Below, one piece after another: positions 44,133 to 52,735 of a stretch of 64,000 nt of DNA. A program made the position numbers and the translations under genes. Origin of the DNA: a virus; the IMG/VR virus record IMGVR_UViG_3300017971_000201, positions 1 through 64,000 of that record. One strand, written 5' to 3'. The notes beneath the pieces are model-generated. The model ran no database searches. It saw only the letters and a program-made list of their open reading frames with translations, and was not told where the DNA came from. The first letter of the stretch is position 1. Every line of letters starts with the position of its first letter.

Positions 44133-44410
44133 TAGTCAGCCTCCTTCGCCATTGCGGCCAGCTCCTCGTCGGTCTTCCGCCGCCACGTCCGCTTCTCACG
44201 GATGTCGAGTCCCAGGTGCCGCCTCATGATGTAGAGGGCGCGCGTGGTGAGCTGGCTGGGGGTGTTGAGCACCGCGCTCCGGTCGGCCGGGAAGTACACG
44301 ATCGACCGCTCGCTGTTCGTGACGTAGACCTTGCGCTCGTCGATCTGGACGGTGTAGCCGGCCAGCTCGGCATCGCGCAGTAGCCGTTGGAACGGCTTGG
44401 TTAAGGTCAT
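44132..44410 (-). CDS. Hypothetical protein, 92 aa
   Basis: Begins MTLTKPFQRLLRDAELAGYT; GAGGAGGAC before the ATG, downstream of a bipartite leader motif. A short beta-hairpin region (VQIDERKVYVTNSERSIVYF) is followed by helices. No family recognised. Confidence 0.6.
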   Translation of the reverse strand: MTLTKPFQRLLRDAELAGYTVQIDERKVYVTNSERSIVYFPADRSAVLNTPSQLTTRALYIMRRHLGLDIREKRTWRRKTDEELAAMAKEAD

Positions 44411-44425
44411 CTGTCCTCCTCATCT

Positions 44426-44454
44426 CTCTCAACAACCTCGCCGGCTGTTCTCAC
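44426..44454 (-). promoter_or_regulatory. Bipartite leader motif (GTGAGAAC, GAGGTTGTTGAGAG)
   Basis: On the minus strand GTGAGAAC, 7 bases, GAGGTTGTTGAGAG, then GAGGAGG and the ATG at 44410. Confidence 0.6.
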
Positions 44455-44714
44455 ACGCCAATCCTCGCTCCTCCGGCAAGTGCGGCGAGTCGCTCGATGG
44501 CGCTCACCTCGGTGATCTCGTCGGGCTGCGCCCAGTCGCGGAAGCCGTACTCGCCGCGCCAGCGCACGAGCACCGCCTCGCCCGGCCACGACGTGCGCAG
44601 CACCTTACCCCGCATCTTCCGCTGATCGTCGCTGAGGCTGTTGCCGAGGTCGTTCTCGAGCCACCGGACGATCGTGCCCTTCTCGAAGACGATCTCGTCC
44701 ATCGGGTCGCTCAC
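44451..44714 (-). CDS. Small SH3-like protein ending in SAIERLAAL motif
   Basis: 87 residues; GTG at 44714 overlaps the upstream stop. FEKGTIVRWLENDLGN and EAVLVRWRGEYGFRDW suggest a small beta barrel; the C-terminus is TEVSAIERLAALAGG, a clean copy of the recurrent motif. Resembles the protein at 29372 in layout. Confidence 0.65.
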   Translation of the reverse strand: MSDPMDEIVFEKGTIVRWLENDLGNSLSDDQRKMRGKVLRTSWPGEAVLVRWRGEYGFRDWAQPDEITEVSAIERLAALAGGARIGV

Positions 44715-45739
44715 GCGCTCACCTCGTGAAGCCGCTCGGCCAGGTTGGCGAGGTAGGAGCTGTCTTCGACCCGCTCGATCCAGTCGGCCGGCACGCCGCG
44801 CTCCTCGTCGAGACCCCACCAGGCCCCTGCGAGAGCGCCGGCGATGCAGCCGATCGAGTCGGAGTCGCCGACCGTGTTGGCGCCGTAGCGCACGGTCTCG
44901 ACGTACCCCTCGCCGCGCTCGTGGGCGAGCAGGAAGCAGTAGAGCGAGCTGGCCAGGGCCTCGTCGCCGTGCCAGCTCTCGCCGAGGCCGCCCTCGAACG
45001 TCTGGACATCCCAGGGCTCGACCTCGCCGTTCACCGTCGCCTCGACGGCCGCCGGCACGCGGTCGAGGAGCTGCCGCAGGTTCTCGTCCAGGTCGTCGCC
45101 CGCGAAGTGCGCCAGCGTGATCATGAGGTTCTCGGGCTCGACCTGGCCAGTCGCCAGAAGGTGGACGGCGAGCGCACCCAGCTGCGCGGCCTGCCACGCC
45201 GACGGGTGCCCGTGCGTGCAGATCGCCTGGGCCTTCGCGATCTCGAGGATCGTCTCGGGCTTGTCGTAGACCAGGCCGACCGGCGCGGTTCGCATCACGC
45301 CGCCGCAGCCCTTCGAGCGCTTGATGCCGCTCTCGAGCCAGTGAGCACCGCTCTCGAGGTTCCGGCAGCCGCCCATGCACGTGCTCCCGGGCGCGCGGCC
45401 AGACTGGTCGGAGCGCAGCCACATGATGAGGTGCCTCACCACGACCGGCATCACGAAGTGAGGATCGGACATGTCGGCCGTGCAGACCGGGTGCCCCAGC
45501 AGGCGCGCCTCAGCTCGCGCGCGCTTGACCTCGCCCGCCGCGTCGATCAGCCCCTCGGCGATGGCGATCGTCATGCACGTGTCGTCCGTGAAGTGGCCAT
45601 CAGTCTGGACCAGGTTGCGGATCCCCGCCTGACCGAACCGACGGCGGATCCCCTCCATCCCCATGAACTCGGTCGGCGCGCCGAGGGCGTCGCCGCACGC
45701 GAGTCCGTAGAGCACGGCCTTGATGGTGTTGAGGTGCAT
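44711..45739 (-). CDS. ADP-ribosylglycohydrolase (DraG family)
   Basis: 342 residues; ATG overlaps the previous stop (TGATG), GGAACGGAGAG upstream. LYGLACGDALGAPTEFMG near the N-terminus, GHFTDDTCMTIAIAEGL, RSKGCGGVMRTAP and VGDSDSIGCIAGALAGAWWG carry the acidic residues that bind two Mg ions. These enzymes remove ADP-ribose from proteins, DNA or small molecules. In a phage it may undo ADP-ribosylation-based host defence or regulate phage targets (inference). Confidence 0.87.
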   Translation of the reverse strand: MHLNTIKAVLYGLACGDALGAPTEFMGMEGIRRRFGQAGIRNLVQTDGHFTDDTCMTIAIAEGLIDAAGEVKRARAEARLLGHPVCTADMSDPHFVMPVVVRHLIMWLRSDQSGRAPGSTCMGGCRNLESGAHWLESGIKRSKGCGGVMRTAPVGLVYDKPETILEIAKAQAICTHGHPSAWQAAQLGALAVHLLATGQVEPENLMITLAHFAGDDLDENLRQLLDRVPAAVEATVNGEVEPWDVQTFEGGLGESWHGDEALASSLYCFLLAHERGEGYVETVRYGANTVGDSDSIGCIAGALAGAWWGLDEERGVPADWIERVEDSSYLANLAERLHEVSA

Positions 45740-46005
45740 CAGATCTCTCCGTTCCAGGCGAGGCAGTTCTCGCTGCCATCGCACGCTTCGAGTCCTTCGT
45801 TCATGCGCTCTCGCAGGTCCCGCCAGACCTCGACTGAGCACTCATCAGGGGCCTGTGAGGAGACCAGCTCGTGCACGCCGCTGTAGGCGAAGTGGAAGCC
45901 GTCGGGGGCGGTGACCGTGACCTCGATACCGTCCAGGTGACGGCCCTGATCGACCACGGCCCCGAGATCGGCGGCCATCTTCAGCACTCGCTGCTTGGGT
46001 GTCAC
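45739..46005 (-). CDS. Hypothetical protein, 88 aa
   Basis: GTG at 46005 chosen for AAGGAGG six bases upstream. VTPKQRVLKMAADLGA, then GIEVTVTAPDGFHF: a small alpha/beta fold. Downstream of a GGTAGAAC box and a bipartite leader. No family recognised. Confidence 0.6.
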   Translation of the reverse strand: MTPKQRVLKMAADLGAVVDQGRHLDGIEVTVTAPDGFHFAYSGVHELVSSQAPDECSVEVWRDLRERMNEGLEACDGSENCLAWNGEI

Positions 46006-46021
46006 GCGATCCTCCTTCATC

Positions 46022-46060
46022 CCTCTCAACAACCTCACCTCCTGTTCTCACGGTTCTACC
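46022..46060 (-). promoter_or_regulatory. GGTAGAAC box and bipartite leader, left-facing
   Basis: On the minus strand GGTAGAAC (46060-46053), then GTGAGAAC, 7 bases, GAGGTTGTTGAGAGG. Both recurrent elements occur side by side here. Confidence 0.6.
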
Positions 46061-46130
46061 CAGGACCGGTCCGGCGCGGCCCGGAAGCCTGGGTATAACC
46101 CCTGATAGCCCAGCAACATCGGATTTCCGT

Positions 46131-46160
46131 GTGAGAACCGAGAGCGGAGTTGTTGGGAGG
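46131..46160 (+). promoter_or_regulatory. Bipartite leader motif, right-facing
   Basis: GTGAGAAC (46131-46138), 8 bases, GAGTTGTTGGGAGG (46147-46160), then GGAGG and the GTG at 46178. With the left-facing copy it makes a divergent control region. Confidence 0.6.
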
Positions 46161-46177
46161 GGTGAAGGAGGAGTCAA

Positions 46178-47026
46178 GTGGGACTCAAGAAGGTCAGCAA
46201 GAAGACGCTCGCGAAGAAGACGCTCACGGACGGGATCCAGGTCCCCTGGAACCTGTGCCTCGACTACCTGCTCGCCGGGCGGGCGGTCGTCACGCTCGTT
46301 GACGTTGCCACCACCAAGCGGCACACCTACTTCGTCTCCCGCGCCGTGGACGAGGTGAAACAGGACGACGGGACGACCAAGGAGATCGAGAAGGACCGCT
46401 GGTTCGTCCACGTGCTCCACGGCTCCGGCGTCAGCCGGCGCTACTCCTACATCGGCGTGATCGACGACGTGCACGGCGTCCGCCGGTTCCGCACCACGAA
46501 TGGGACCAAGACGGCCGCGACCGCCGAGAACATCAACCTGATCGGCGACACGACCAAGTGGCTCGTGGACGGCACCGACGCGTCCCACAAGATCAAGTTC
46601 TGGCACCGTGGCTTCTGCGCTCGCTGCTGCGCGGAGCTGACCGTGCCCGAGTCGATCGCGACCGGCTTCGGCCCGGTCTGCGCCGCCACGATGGGGATCG
46701 AGATGAAGAAGGTCGCGCCGAGCGCGATCGAGAAGCTCGCCGCGCTCTCGCCGGTCGAGGGCGAGGGCGAGCCGGCGCCGGTCGAGGAGGCGCCCAAGCC
46801 GATGGCCCAGGTGGTCAAGGACGCCTTCGACGCACTCGAGGTCGAGACGGACTGCGGACACGAGCCCGAGGCGCCCAAGGAGAAGGCCGCCAAGGTCGTC
46901 GAGCTGCCGGCCGCCGATCCGCTGCGGCCCGTGGCCGAGGCACTGGCCAGCATGAGCGTGGACGAGATCCACGCGTGGCTGAAGCAGCTCATGCCCGCCG
47001 CGCCGGCCAAGAAGGAGACGGCGTGA
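46178..47026 (+). CDS. DUF6011-like zinc-binding protein with SAIEKLAAL motif
   Basis: 282 residues, GTG start with GGAGG upstream. Residues ~145-170 (WHRGFCARCCAELTVPES, then GFGPVCAA) form the CxxC...GxGPxC zinc motif of DUF6011-like phage/actinobacterial proteins. Next comes APSAIEKLAALSPVEG, the recurrent motif, then an acidic, alanine/proline-rich linker and a helical end. Function unknown; nucleic-acid binding is plausible. Confidence 0.65.
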   Translation: MGLKKVSKKTLAKKTLTDGIQVPWNLCLDYLLAGRAVVTLVDVATTKRHTYFVSRAVDEVKQDDGTTKEIEKDRWFVHVLHGSGVSRRYSYIGVIDDVHGVRRFRTTNGTKTAATAENINLIGDTTKWLVDGTDASHKIKFWHRGFCARCCAELTVPESIATGFGPVCAATMGIEMKKVAPSAIEKLAALSPVEGEGEPAPVEEAPKPMAQVVKDAFDALEVETDCGHEPEAPKEKAAKVVELPAADPLRPVAEALASMSVDEIHAWLKQLMPAAPAKKETA

Positions 47027-47113
47027 GCGCCGCTACAGGAACCACGCTGGGGCTCGTCCGCAAGGGAGGCGAGTCCCGGCCCGGAAGTCACCGCTACCAA
47101 CCTGAGAAGGCGG

Positions 47114-47121
47114 GGTAGAAC
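47114..47121 (+). promoter_or_regulatory. GGTAGAAC promoter-like box, right-facing
   Basis: CGGGGTAGAACCTACCCC contains GGTAGAAC and is itself an inverted repeat; CAGGAGAGG and the GTG at 47144 follow. Confidence 0.55.
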
Positions 47122-47143
47122 CTACCCCAGGAGAGGATGTCCA

Positions 47144-47857
47144 GTGCCCAAGCTGCTCTTGACCAGCTACAAGTTCTACGACGCGATCGTGGGGCGGGTC
47201 AGCGCCGACCTGGCCGAATGGCTGCACGATCATGAGAAGAAGTGGAAGACCCAGGTTCGCTGGGATCTCCCCGACGACGACGCGAGCCGCGCCGAGGAAC
47301 TCGTGAGCGTCCTGTCGTCGCTCGCGGCCGATCCGAAGACGACCGGCAAGCGCGGGAAGGCCATCGACCGCCTGATCAGCGAGATCCGGGACGTGTACCC
47401 GGAGCCTGCGCCCGCTGCGGCGGCTGAGCCCGAGCTGGGCGAGGTGATCGAGGAGATCCTGAGCGGCAAGCGGGACGCCGGGATCCTGAGCGGCGATGGG
47501 GTCGACCCTGTCGCGCTCGATCCCGAGTCTCAGGCCCTCCTCGACGCCTCGATCGAGAACCTCCAGGCGGCCGGAATCGGCGTCGACTCGATCGAGATCC
47601 AGGCCGAGGATGGGACGACCATCCTCAAGGCCGAGGTTCCGAGCACGGCCGGCGACCAGGCGGCCTCCCAGGAGCCCGTGGAGGCGCCCCAGGCGCCCGA
47701 AGAGGTCGCGCAGGACTCGAAGGTCGAGCCGGCCGAGAAGGTCGCTCAGAAGGCCCCGCAGGCCGCTCCCGAGCCGGTCGCCCCCGCCGCGCCCCCGCCC
47801 CAGAAGCGGGCCGGCTACCTCCTCGCCGAGCTGTTCAACTCGCTCAACGGGGGTTAG
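47144..47857 (+). CDS. Hypothetical protein with disordered C-terminus, 237 aa
   Basis: GTG start. The N-terminal ~85 residues (MPKLLLTSYKFYDAIVG onward) are helical; the rest is acidic and rich in Ala, Pro and Glu, ending with a helix RAGYLLAELFNSL. No family recognised. Confidence 0.6.
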   Translation: MPKLLLTSYKFYDAIVGRVSADLAEWLHDHEKKWKTQVRWDLPDDDASRAEELVSVLSSLAADPKTTGKRGKAIDRLISEIRDVYPEPAPAAAAEPELGEVIEEILSGKRDAGILSGDGVDPVALDPESQALLDASIENLQAAGIGVDSIEIQAEDGTTILKAEVPSTAGDQAASQEPVEAPQAPEEVAQDSKVEPAEKVAQKAPQAAPEPVAPAAPPPQKRAGYLLAELFNSLNGG

Positions 47858-47867
47858 GCGTAAACCA

Positions 47868-48443
47868 TTGATCTTCGAGAACTTGACGAGCTGGAACACC
47901 GAGGATCTGCGCCAGGTCTTGGACCTGGCGCTCTCCGTTGCCAACGACCGGGGCAAGAAGATCGTCCTCCGGGTGGACACCCCGATCGTGGCCCGCCACT
48001 ACACGGCCCGGAAGGGGCTGGTCGCGGCTACCTTCCACCGCGAGACCCGGTCGTGCATCCTCCGGCTCCGCCGGCCCGGCCGGGTGGAGGTCGAGGCCGT
48101 AGACGCGCTCGCGAGCATCGCGGACGGAGGGATCGGCCGGATGCCCCGCGCCATGGTCGAGTACATCTTCCTGGCCGGGGTTGCGCTGGCGACGGGCCGG
48201 TCCTACCGAGACGGCTGGCTCCAGTTCGCCGACCGGATCGGGCCGCCGCCTCCCGAGCTGGCCCACCTCCGGGTCCGCGCCTCGCGCACCAGACACCGGC
48301 GAGCGCCCGCGTGGCTCGGTCGCCAGCTGGAAGCGGCCGAGCGCGAGATGGCCCGCATCCACGATCGCTGGAAGAGCGAGGTCGGGTTCCAGCAGCAGAA
48401 GATCGACGCGATCAAGAAGAAGCTCGCCAGCGCCCAGGACTAA
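47868..48443 (+). CDS. Hypothetical protein, 191 aa, contains AVDALASI
   Basis: Probable TTG start at 47868, ten bases after the previous stop; no better start is in frame. N-terminal part is alpha/beta (TEDLRQVLDLALSVANDRGKK), then VEAVDALASIADGG, a variant of the recurrent motif, and a helical basic C-terminus ending in a coiled coil. Confidence 0.55.
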   Translation: MIFENLTSWNTEDLRQVLDLALSVANDRGKKIVLRVDTPIVARHYTARKGLVAATFHRETRSCILRLRRPGRVEVEAVDALASIADGGIGRMPRAMVEYIFLAGVALATGRSYRDGWLQFADRIGPPPPELAHLRVRASRTRHRRAPAWLGRQLEAAEREMARIHDRWKSEVGFQQQKIDAIKKKLASAQD

Positions 48444-48509
48444 GAGAGAACGCGAGCGCCCTCTCGAGCGCCCGCGTCCTCTGTGGGGTAAAGGTAGGTC
48501 AGTAGCCAA

Positions 48510-48544
48510 ACGAGGGCGCCCCGCATACACGGGAACGCCCTCGT
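48510..48544 (-). terminator. Hairpin terminator between convergent operons
   Basis: ACGAGGGCG/CGCCCTCGT, nine pairs, followed on the minus strand by TTTGG. A second hairpin (ACGCG..GCGC/GCGC..CGCGT) lies at about 48449-48477. They separate the tail operon from the right-facing genes. Confidence 0.5.
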
Positions 48545-48581
48545 GAAAGGAGGTTCATAAAGCCGACTAGGAGGGCCGCCC

Positions 48582-49040
48582 CTAGTAGATGCCCTGGACC
48601 TTGGCGTTGGCGTTGGCTGCCGACGTGGCCGGGTGGCTGTGACGCCGGGCGGTGAGCCAGCCGTTCCAGGTCGCGCCCTCGACGGTGATGTTGCCCGCCG
48701 GGGACTTCATGTGGAGCTGGATCTGGTGCTCGCCCTGGATGAGGCGGACGGTACGCTCGAGGACGAGCGCGTCCTCCTGGTCGGCGACCGAGGGCATCGA
48801 CTTCCGCACCAGCCCATCGGTGAGCGGGGCCATGTCGATTCCGTCCACGAAGAAGGTGGCGTCGACCATGCCGTCTCCCGCGCTGTGGGACAGCGTGAGG
48901 AACGCCTTGAGGTCGATGAGCATCTCCTCTTCCTCGACGGTGAACTTGAGCGACGAGATGAGGCTCGCGCCCGTGGTGTAGTTGAACGCGGTGATGCCGG
49001 TAAGGACGACATCGGCAGTGATCGGAGCTTCGCCGAGCAT
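48582..49040 (-). CDS. Probable virion structural protein, 152 aa
   Basis: MLGEAPITADVVLTGITAFN; beta-rich, no cysteines, with ERTVRLIQGEHQIQLHMKS in the second half. GGGAGAGA before the ATG and a TAGAAG hexamer further up. It is the last gene of the tail operon; a beta-sandwich decoration or head-fibre protein is plausible but not shown. Confidence 0.55.
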   Translation of the reverse strand: MLGEAPITADVVLTGITAFNYTTGASLISSLKFTVEEEEMLIDLKAFLTLSHSAGDGMVDATFFVDGIDMAPLTDGLVRKSMPSVADQEDALVLERTVRLIQGEHQIQLHMKSPAGNITVEGATWNGWLTARRHSHPATSAANANAKVQGIY

Positions 49041-49111
49041 GATTCTCTCCCTGTCTTCCTGTGTGCTTCTACGCTGTCGCGCGGAGGTTCAGTTCAGCTG
49101 GCCGGCCAGCC

Positions 49112-49684
49112 TTACGGCTTGCCGGTGTCGCCCTGGTTGAGGCCGAGCTTGTAGTTGGCCGTGATGACCTGGTCGTTGAGCGCGCCGCCGGAGTTGTTGT
49201 AGAGGGTCATGCGGATGAACTCGCCCTCGCGGAGTGTGATTCCGGGGAAGCTCCGCACGGAGGTCGCGACCACCGCGTGCGGCTCGCCCATCAGGTCGAG
49301 GAACGCGTCGCTCGCGGTCGGAAGCACGTCGGTGTCGAAGTTGACGATGTAGCGGATGTGCGCGATGTTCGTCGGTGCTCCCGTGGGGAACAGCGCGGTC
49401 TCCGCGCTTGCCACGGCCTTCTGGGCCGGCGGCAGCATCTTCATGATCTCGATCGTCCGGCAGTAGACGTTCGCGAGCTTCAGCGTGGCGGGCAGCTCGA
49501 CGGTGCAGTGCCCAGCGCTGTACTCGTCGCGAGCCGGCGGCGCGATCACGTGATCCGCGTTCTCCGCGTAGGGAACCGGCGCCGGATCGGTGGTCTGCGG
49601 ACGGGGAATGTCGAAGGTCGTCGCGGCAGTGTTCGGGAAGCTCGCCGTGACGGCCGTAGTCGCCTGAATCCTGGTAACGGTCAT
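49112..49684 (-). CDS. Probable virion structural protein, 190 aa
   Basis: MTVTRIQATTAVTASFPNTA; beta-rich with FPGITLREGEFIRMTLYNNSGG near the end, a typical solvent-facing sandwich pattern. AAGGAGCAAGAG precedes the ATG, and TAGAAT lies 42 bases upstream. No family recognised. Confidence 0.55.
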   Translation of the reverse strand: MTVTRIQATTAVTASFPNTAATTFDIPRPQTTDPAPVPYAENADHVIAPPARDEYSAGHCTVELPATLKLANVYCRTIEIMKMLPPAQKAVASAETALFPTGAPTNIAHIRYIVNFDTDVLPTASDAFLDLMGEPHAVVATSVRSFPGITLREGEFIRMTLYNNSGGALNDQVITANYKLGLNQGDTGKP

Positions 49685-49725
49685 CTCTTGCTCCTTGCGA
49701 GACGGAACCTCTACGTCAGGGTGAC

Positions 49726-49731
49726 ATTCTA
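49726..49731 (-). promoter_or_regulatory. TAGAAT -10-like hexamer
   Basis: GGCCTAGAATGTCACC on the minus strand, 42 bases before the ATG at 49684; similar to the TAGAAC boxes. Confidence 0.4.
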
Positions 49732-49802
49732 GGCCCGTCGAGTTGGGGGGTCAAGCCGATTAGAACGTGTCCTTCTGTGCCTTCTGCGGGTTCTCTGCTG
49801 GT

Positions 49803-50915
49803 CTACACGGTGTACTCGAAAGCCGCAACCAGCTGACCGGCGAAGATGCTCGAGTAGGCTGCGGTCGCCCCGGAGGTACCTCCGGTAAGCGTCTCAGCAG
49901 CAGTGAACTGGCCGGATACGTCGACCACTCTCAAGAAACCGTCCTTCACAGCAGCAACAACAGCTGTCGCACCCGAGGTTTCTCCTGTGATCGTCTCCTG
50001 CTCTTGGAACGGGCCGTCGGTCACCTCACCATGATTGATCCTGGTACCGCGCCGGCCGTTGCTGTTCTCCACCGTCACAGCTACTGCGCCGTCCATGCCC
50101 GGAGTACCTAGAGTCGCCCTTGCCGCAGACGTACCGCCGAGGATTTCCTCCCCGTCCGACATATCACCTGAGAACGTGTCGCACCTGAGCGGGGCCGTCT
50201 CCTTCACGACAGCGGTCGACGACGAGGTCTGCCCGGTGACCGTCTCGTACTCCGAGAACGCTGGGATGGTCGGGTCGGCGTCGAGGTCGGCCGAAGCGCT
50301 CGACGTGCCGCCTGTGATTGTCTCCCCATCCTCGAAAGCGCCAGAGACGGCCTTCACCATGAGATAGCCCGACTCAACCTGCGTCACCTCGCCGGTGGCT
50401 GCGCTGGTGCCGCCCGTGATGTCCTCGCCGACCTGGAAGGGGCCGTCGGTGACGGTACCGTGAGACAGCTTCGTATGCTGGTCGACCACGTCCAGCTTGA
50501 TCTTCCCTGCTGGCGTGTCGACGGTGAGCTGGGTACCGCTGTCGACGCCCACGCCGGTCCCTGGAACGCCGTCGAACTTCACCACAGGGTCTTCTACGTC
50601 GAAGGCGTGCCCGTGGACGGTCACCTCGGTACCGCCAGCAGTACCGCCGCTCACGCTACCGCTGATCGAGTCGATCCTCGGCTTGGACTTGTTCTCGAAC
50701 TCGACGTTGCCGTCCTCCGAAGCCGGCATCCCGTCATCGCTCACGACGACCTCTCCGCCGCACACGTCGCACGGGAGCTTGATCGGGCTCGAGCTATTCG
50801 CGTTGTTCTTCCAGCTCTGGCAGAACCTCTCGCTGGTCAGATGCGGAGGCCGGGTCGCAGTGAGGAGCACCTTGCACCCGTAGAGACACGACAACTGGAT
50901 CTGGTCGACCGACAT
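49803..50915 (-). CDS. Tail/decoration protein with IPT-like domain and TGGTS repeats
   Basis: 370 residues. The N-terminus has CLYGCK and CDVCGGE pairs, then an IPT/TIG-like immunoglobulin fold (RIDSISGSVSGGTAGGTEV, VTVHGHAF). The C-terminal 220 residues are built of imperfect repeats centred on GE.ITGGTSGATA (at least six copies), each flanked by a GxLxVxxVSGxF strand. Repeats of this kind occur in phage fibres and baseplate decorations that contact surfaces. Confidence 0.65.
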   Translation of the reverse strand: MSVDQIQLSCLYGCKVLLTATRPPHLTSERFCQSWKNNANSSSPIKLPCDVCGGEVVVSDDGMPASEDGNVEFENKSKPRIDSISGSVSGGTAGGTEVTVHGHAFDVEDPVVKFDGVPGTGVGVDSGTQLTVDTPAGKIKLDVVDQHTKLSHGTVTDGPFQVGEDITGGTSAATGEVTQVESGYLMVKAVSGAFEDGETITGGTSSASADLDADPTIPAFSEYETVTGQTSSSTAVVKETAPLRCDTFSGDMSDGEEILGGTSAARATLGTPGMDGAVAVTVENSNGRRGTRINHGEVTDGPFQEQETITGETSGATAVVAAVKDGFLRVVDVSGQFTAAETLTGGTSGATAAYSSIFAGQLVAAFEYTV

Positions 50916-50924
50916 CGCTACCTC

Positions 50925-52121
50925 CTAGACAGCCCGCCAAGTAGCGAGGCCGTTGACCCCAACTCTACCGGCCGCGCCAGCAGCGCCCGGGACCGCAGTC
51001 CCGCCAGACGTCCAAGCTGTGCCTCCGGCTCCACCGGTCCCGGCTGATCCTCCATTGGCGTGAACAAAGGATCCGTTCACATTCGTCGGCGTGCCCCTGT
51101 AGTAGACGTCCACCTTGCCGCCGCTCCCGCCGTTTCCACCGCCACCGCCACCGCCACCGACAGCATTGGCCGAGTCTGGACGTTGACCGGAGCCTCCTTG
51201 CGCGCCACCACCGGCGGCACCGCCGTCTGCCGAGACCCTGCCCGACCCCCCGATCGTAAGATCGCCGCCAACCCAGAGTTCAAGGAGTCCCCCGCCGGCT
51301 CCGCCAGAGCCTCCGCCTCCGCCCGAACCTGCGTTGAGCGAGGTGGGCGGCGTCGTACCGTTCGCGCCATTGCCGACGTTTGTTCCCGTCTGTTCGCTCG
51401 GGTTGAAAGTCCCGCCTGCCCCGCCGACGTAGTACCCGGCCGAGGGAAAGCCGCCTCCACCTCCACCACCTCCGGGACCGCCGGGACCGCCCTCCAAAAA
51501 CACGGCCGCCAACTTAGCAGACGCGAGATCGTCCAGCATATTGGCAAGGGCAGTGGGCAGCGTCGTGCCGACAGTGCCCTGCGAGCCCGGATTTGAGCCA
51601 TTCGATGTTGGCGGCTCAACGCCACCAGCACCGCCTGTCCCGGCGCCGGCCCCGTCCAACATGGAAGACCGACTAGAGCCATTTCCACCGGCACCGCCGT
51701 CACCGATATTCGTTACCGGCGTGCCGAAGTAGATGCTGCCACCACTACCGCCACCACTGCCGCCACTAGAGGCCGTTATTCTGTGGTAAGCGCCGCTTGA
51801 GTTCGCGCCGGGGAGGCCGTTATTACCGGGATGCGCCTGCGTGGCATCGCCACCAGTACCGCCATTGGCTCCCGGCCCGCCTCTCCCGTCAGCGTGGATC
51901 GCGCCGTTGATGGTGCAGTTCTCGCGGACACGCACCACCAGACGACGTCCAACCGCTGCGGTAATGGCGTAGGAGCCGGTCGACAGCGAATTGAAGTTCA
52001 GCTCGCCGTACTGGTCGACCATGTCCGTAACAAGCGTGACGTCCCCCAGCGAGCCGTCGCCAAAGTCGATCGGCGGGCTGATGTCAGCCTGGGTCGCAAG
52101 ATCGCCAATCCTAACTACCAT
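50925..52121 (-). CDS. Glycine-rich tail fibre/adhesin
   Basis: 398 residues. After a ~70-residue beta-rich start (MVVRIGDLATQADISP) the chain is dominated by GG-containing repeats (GGSGGGSGGSIYFG, GGPGGPGGGGGGGGFPS, GGGGGNGGSGGKVDVYY). This composition is like glycine-rich phage tail tip adhesins built as polyglycine II bundles. Likely a receptor-binding part of the tail. ATG overlaps no neighbour; in the tail operon. Confidence 0.65.
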   Translation of the reverse strand: MVVRIGDLATQADISPPIDFGDGSLGDVTLVTDMVDQYGELNFNSLSTGSYAITAAVGRRLVVRVRENCTINGAIHADGRGGPGANGGTGGDATQAHPGNNGLPGANSSGAYHRITASSGGSGGGSGGSIYFGTPVTNIGDGGAGGNGSSRSSMLDGAGAGTGGAGGVEPPTSNGSNPGSQGTVGTTLPTALANMLDDLASAKLAAVFLEGGPGGPGGGGGGGGFPSAGYYVGGAGGTFNPSEQTGTNVGNGANGTTPPTSLNAGSGGGGGSGGAGGGLLELWVGGDLTIGGSGRVSADGGAAGGGAQGGSGQRPDSANAVGGGGGGGGNGGSGGKVDVYYRGTPTNVNGSFVHANGGSAGTGGAGGTAWTSGGTAVPGAAGAAGRVGVNGLATWRAV

Positions 52122-52142
52122 CTACCGCCCTCCAAGGGCTCG

Positions 52143-52733
52143 CTAGGCGTTGTACTCGTAACCGAAGTGCAGGACGTCCAGGTATTGACCGAGCAGATCA
52201 TTCACATGCCCGCCGAGCCTCTGGAATCCGAACTGGATGCGATCCCCCGCGCCGAAGGTGCCGGCAGTCAACTGCCTGATCGTCACCTTGGCGGGGCCAG
52301 TCGTGTTGTCGGCCACTGAGATGTCTGCGTCCGTCTGCGAGATCGCATTGACGGTCTTCGCCGAGACGTCGAAGACCTCGCCATCTGTTCGCAGCCTGAC
52401 CACGTTGTTCGGAGACGCAACCGCAGCTCCCGTGCGACAGAGCATGTAGATCGTGAGGTTGCCACCAACGTAGTTCCCTGGAACATCGAATTCGAAGAAC
52501 TGGCCGCTAGTAGAACCGTCTGGATAGCGCTGGGATCTGGTCCGGGTGCCCGACGTCACGGTCTGAGGCGCAGCGATTCCGCCGATGTCGTCGGTGAACT
52601 CGATCAGCCTGGAGTCCGTCGCCGTCCCACCGGACACAGAGTTCCCGGACTCGTCGGTCAGTACGTCAGCGTTCGTCAAGGGGACGGGTTCTCCGGTAAC
52701 CCGGTTCTTTCCGTAAGCAACAACGTCTGCCAT
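52143..52733 (-). CDS. Probable tail fibre or virion protein, 196 aa
   Basis: MADVVAYGKNRVTGEPVPLT; ATG just after the upstream stop with no clear ribosome site, so probably translated by coupling. The C-terminal two thirds are beta-rich (GQFFEFDVPGNYVGGNLTI, GDRIQFGFQRLGG), like a jelly-roll. No family recognised. Confidence 0.55.
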   Translation of the reverse strand: MADVVAYGKNRVTGEPVPLTNADVLTDESGNSVSGGTATDSRLIEFTDDIGGIAAPQTVTSGTRTRSQRYPDGSTSGQFFEFDVPGNYVGGNLTIYMLCRTGAAVASPNNVVRLRTDGEVFDVSAKTVNAISQTDADISVADNTTGPAKVTIRQLTAGTFGAGDRIQFGFQRLGGHVNDLLGQYLDVLHFGYEYNA

Positions 52734-52735
52734 GG

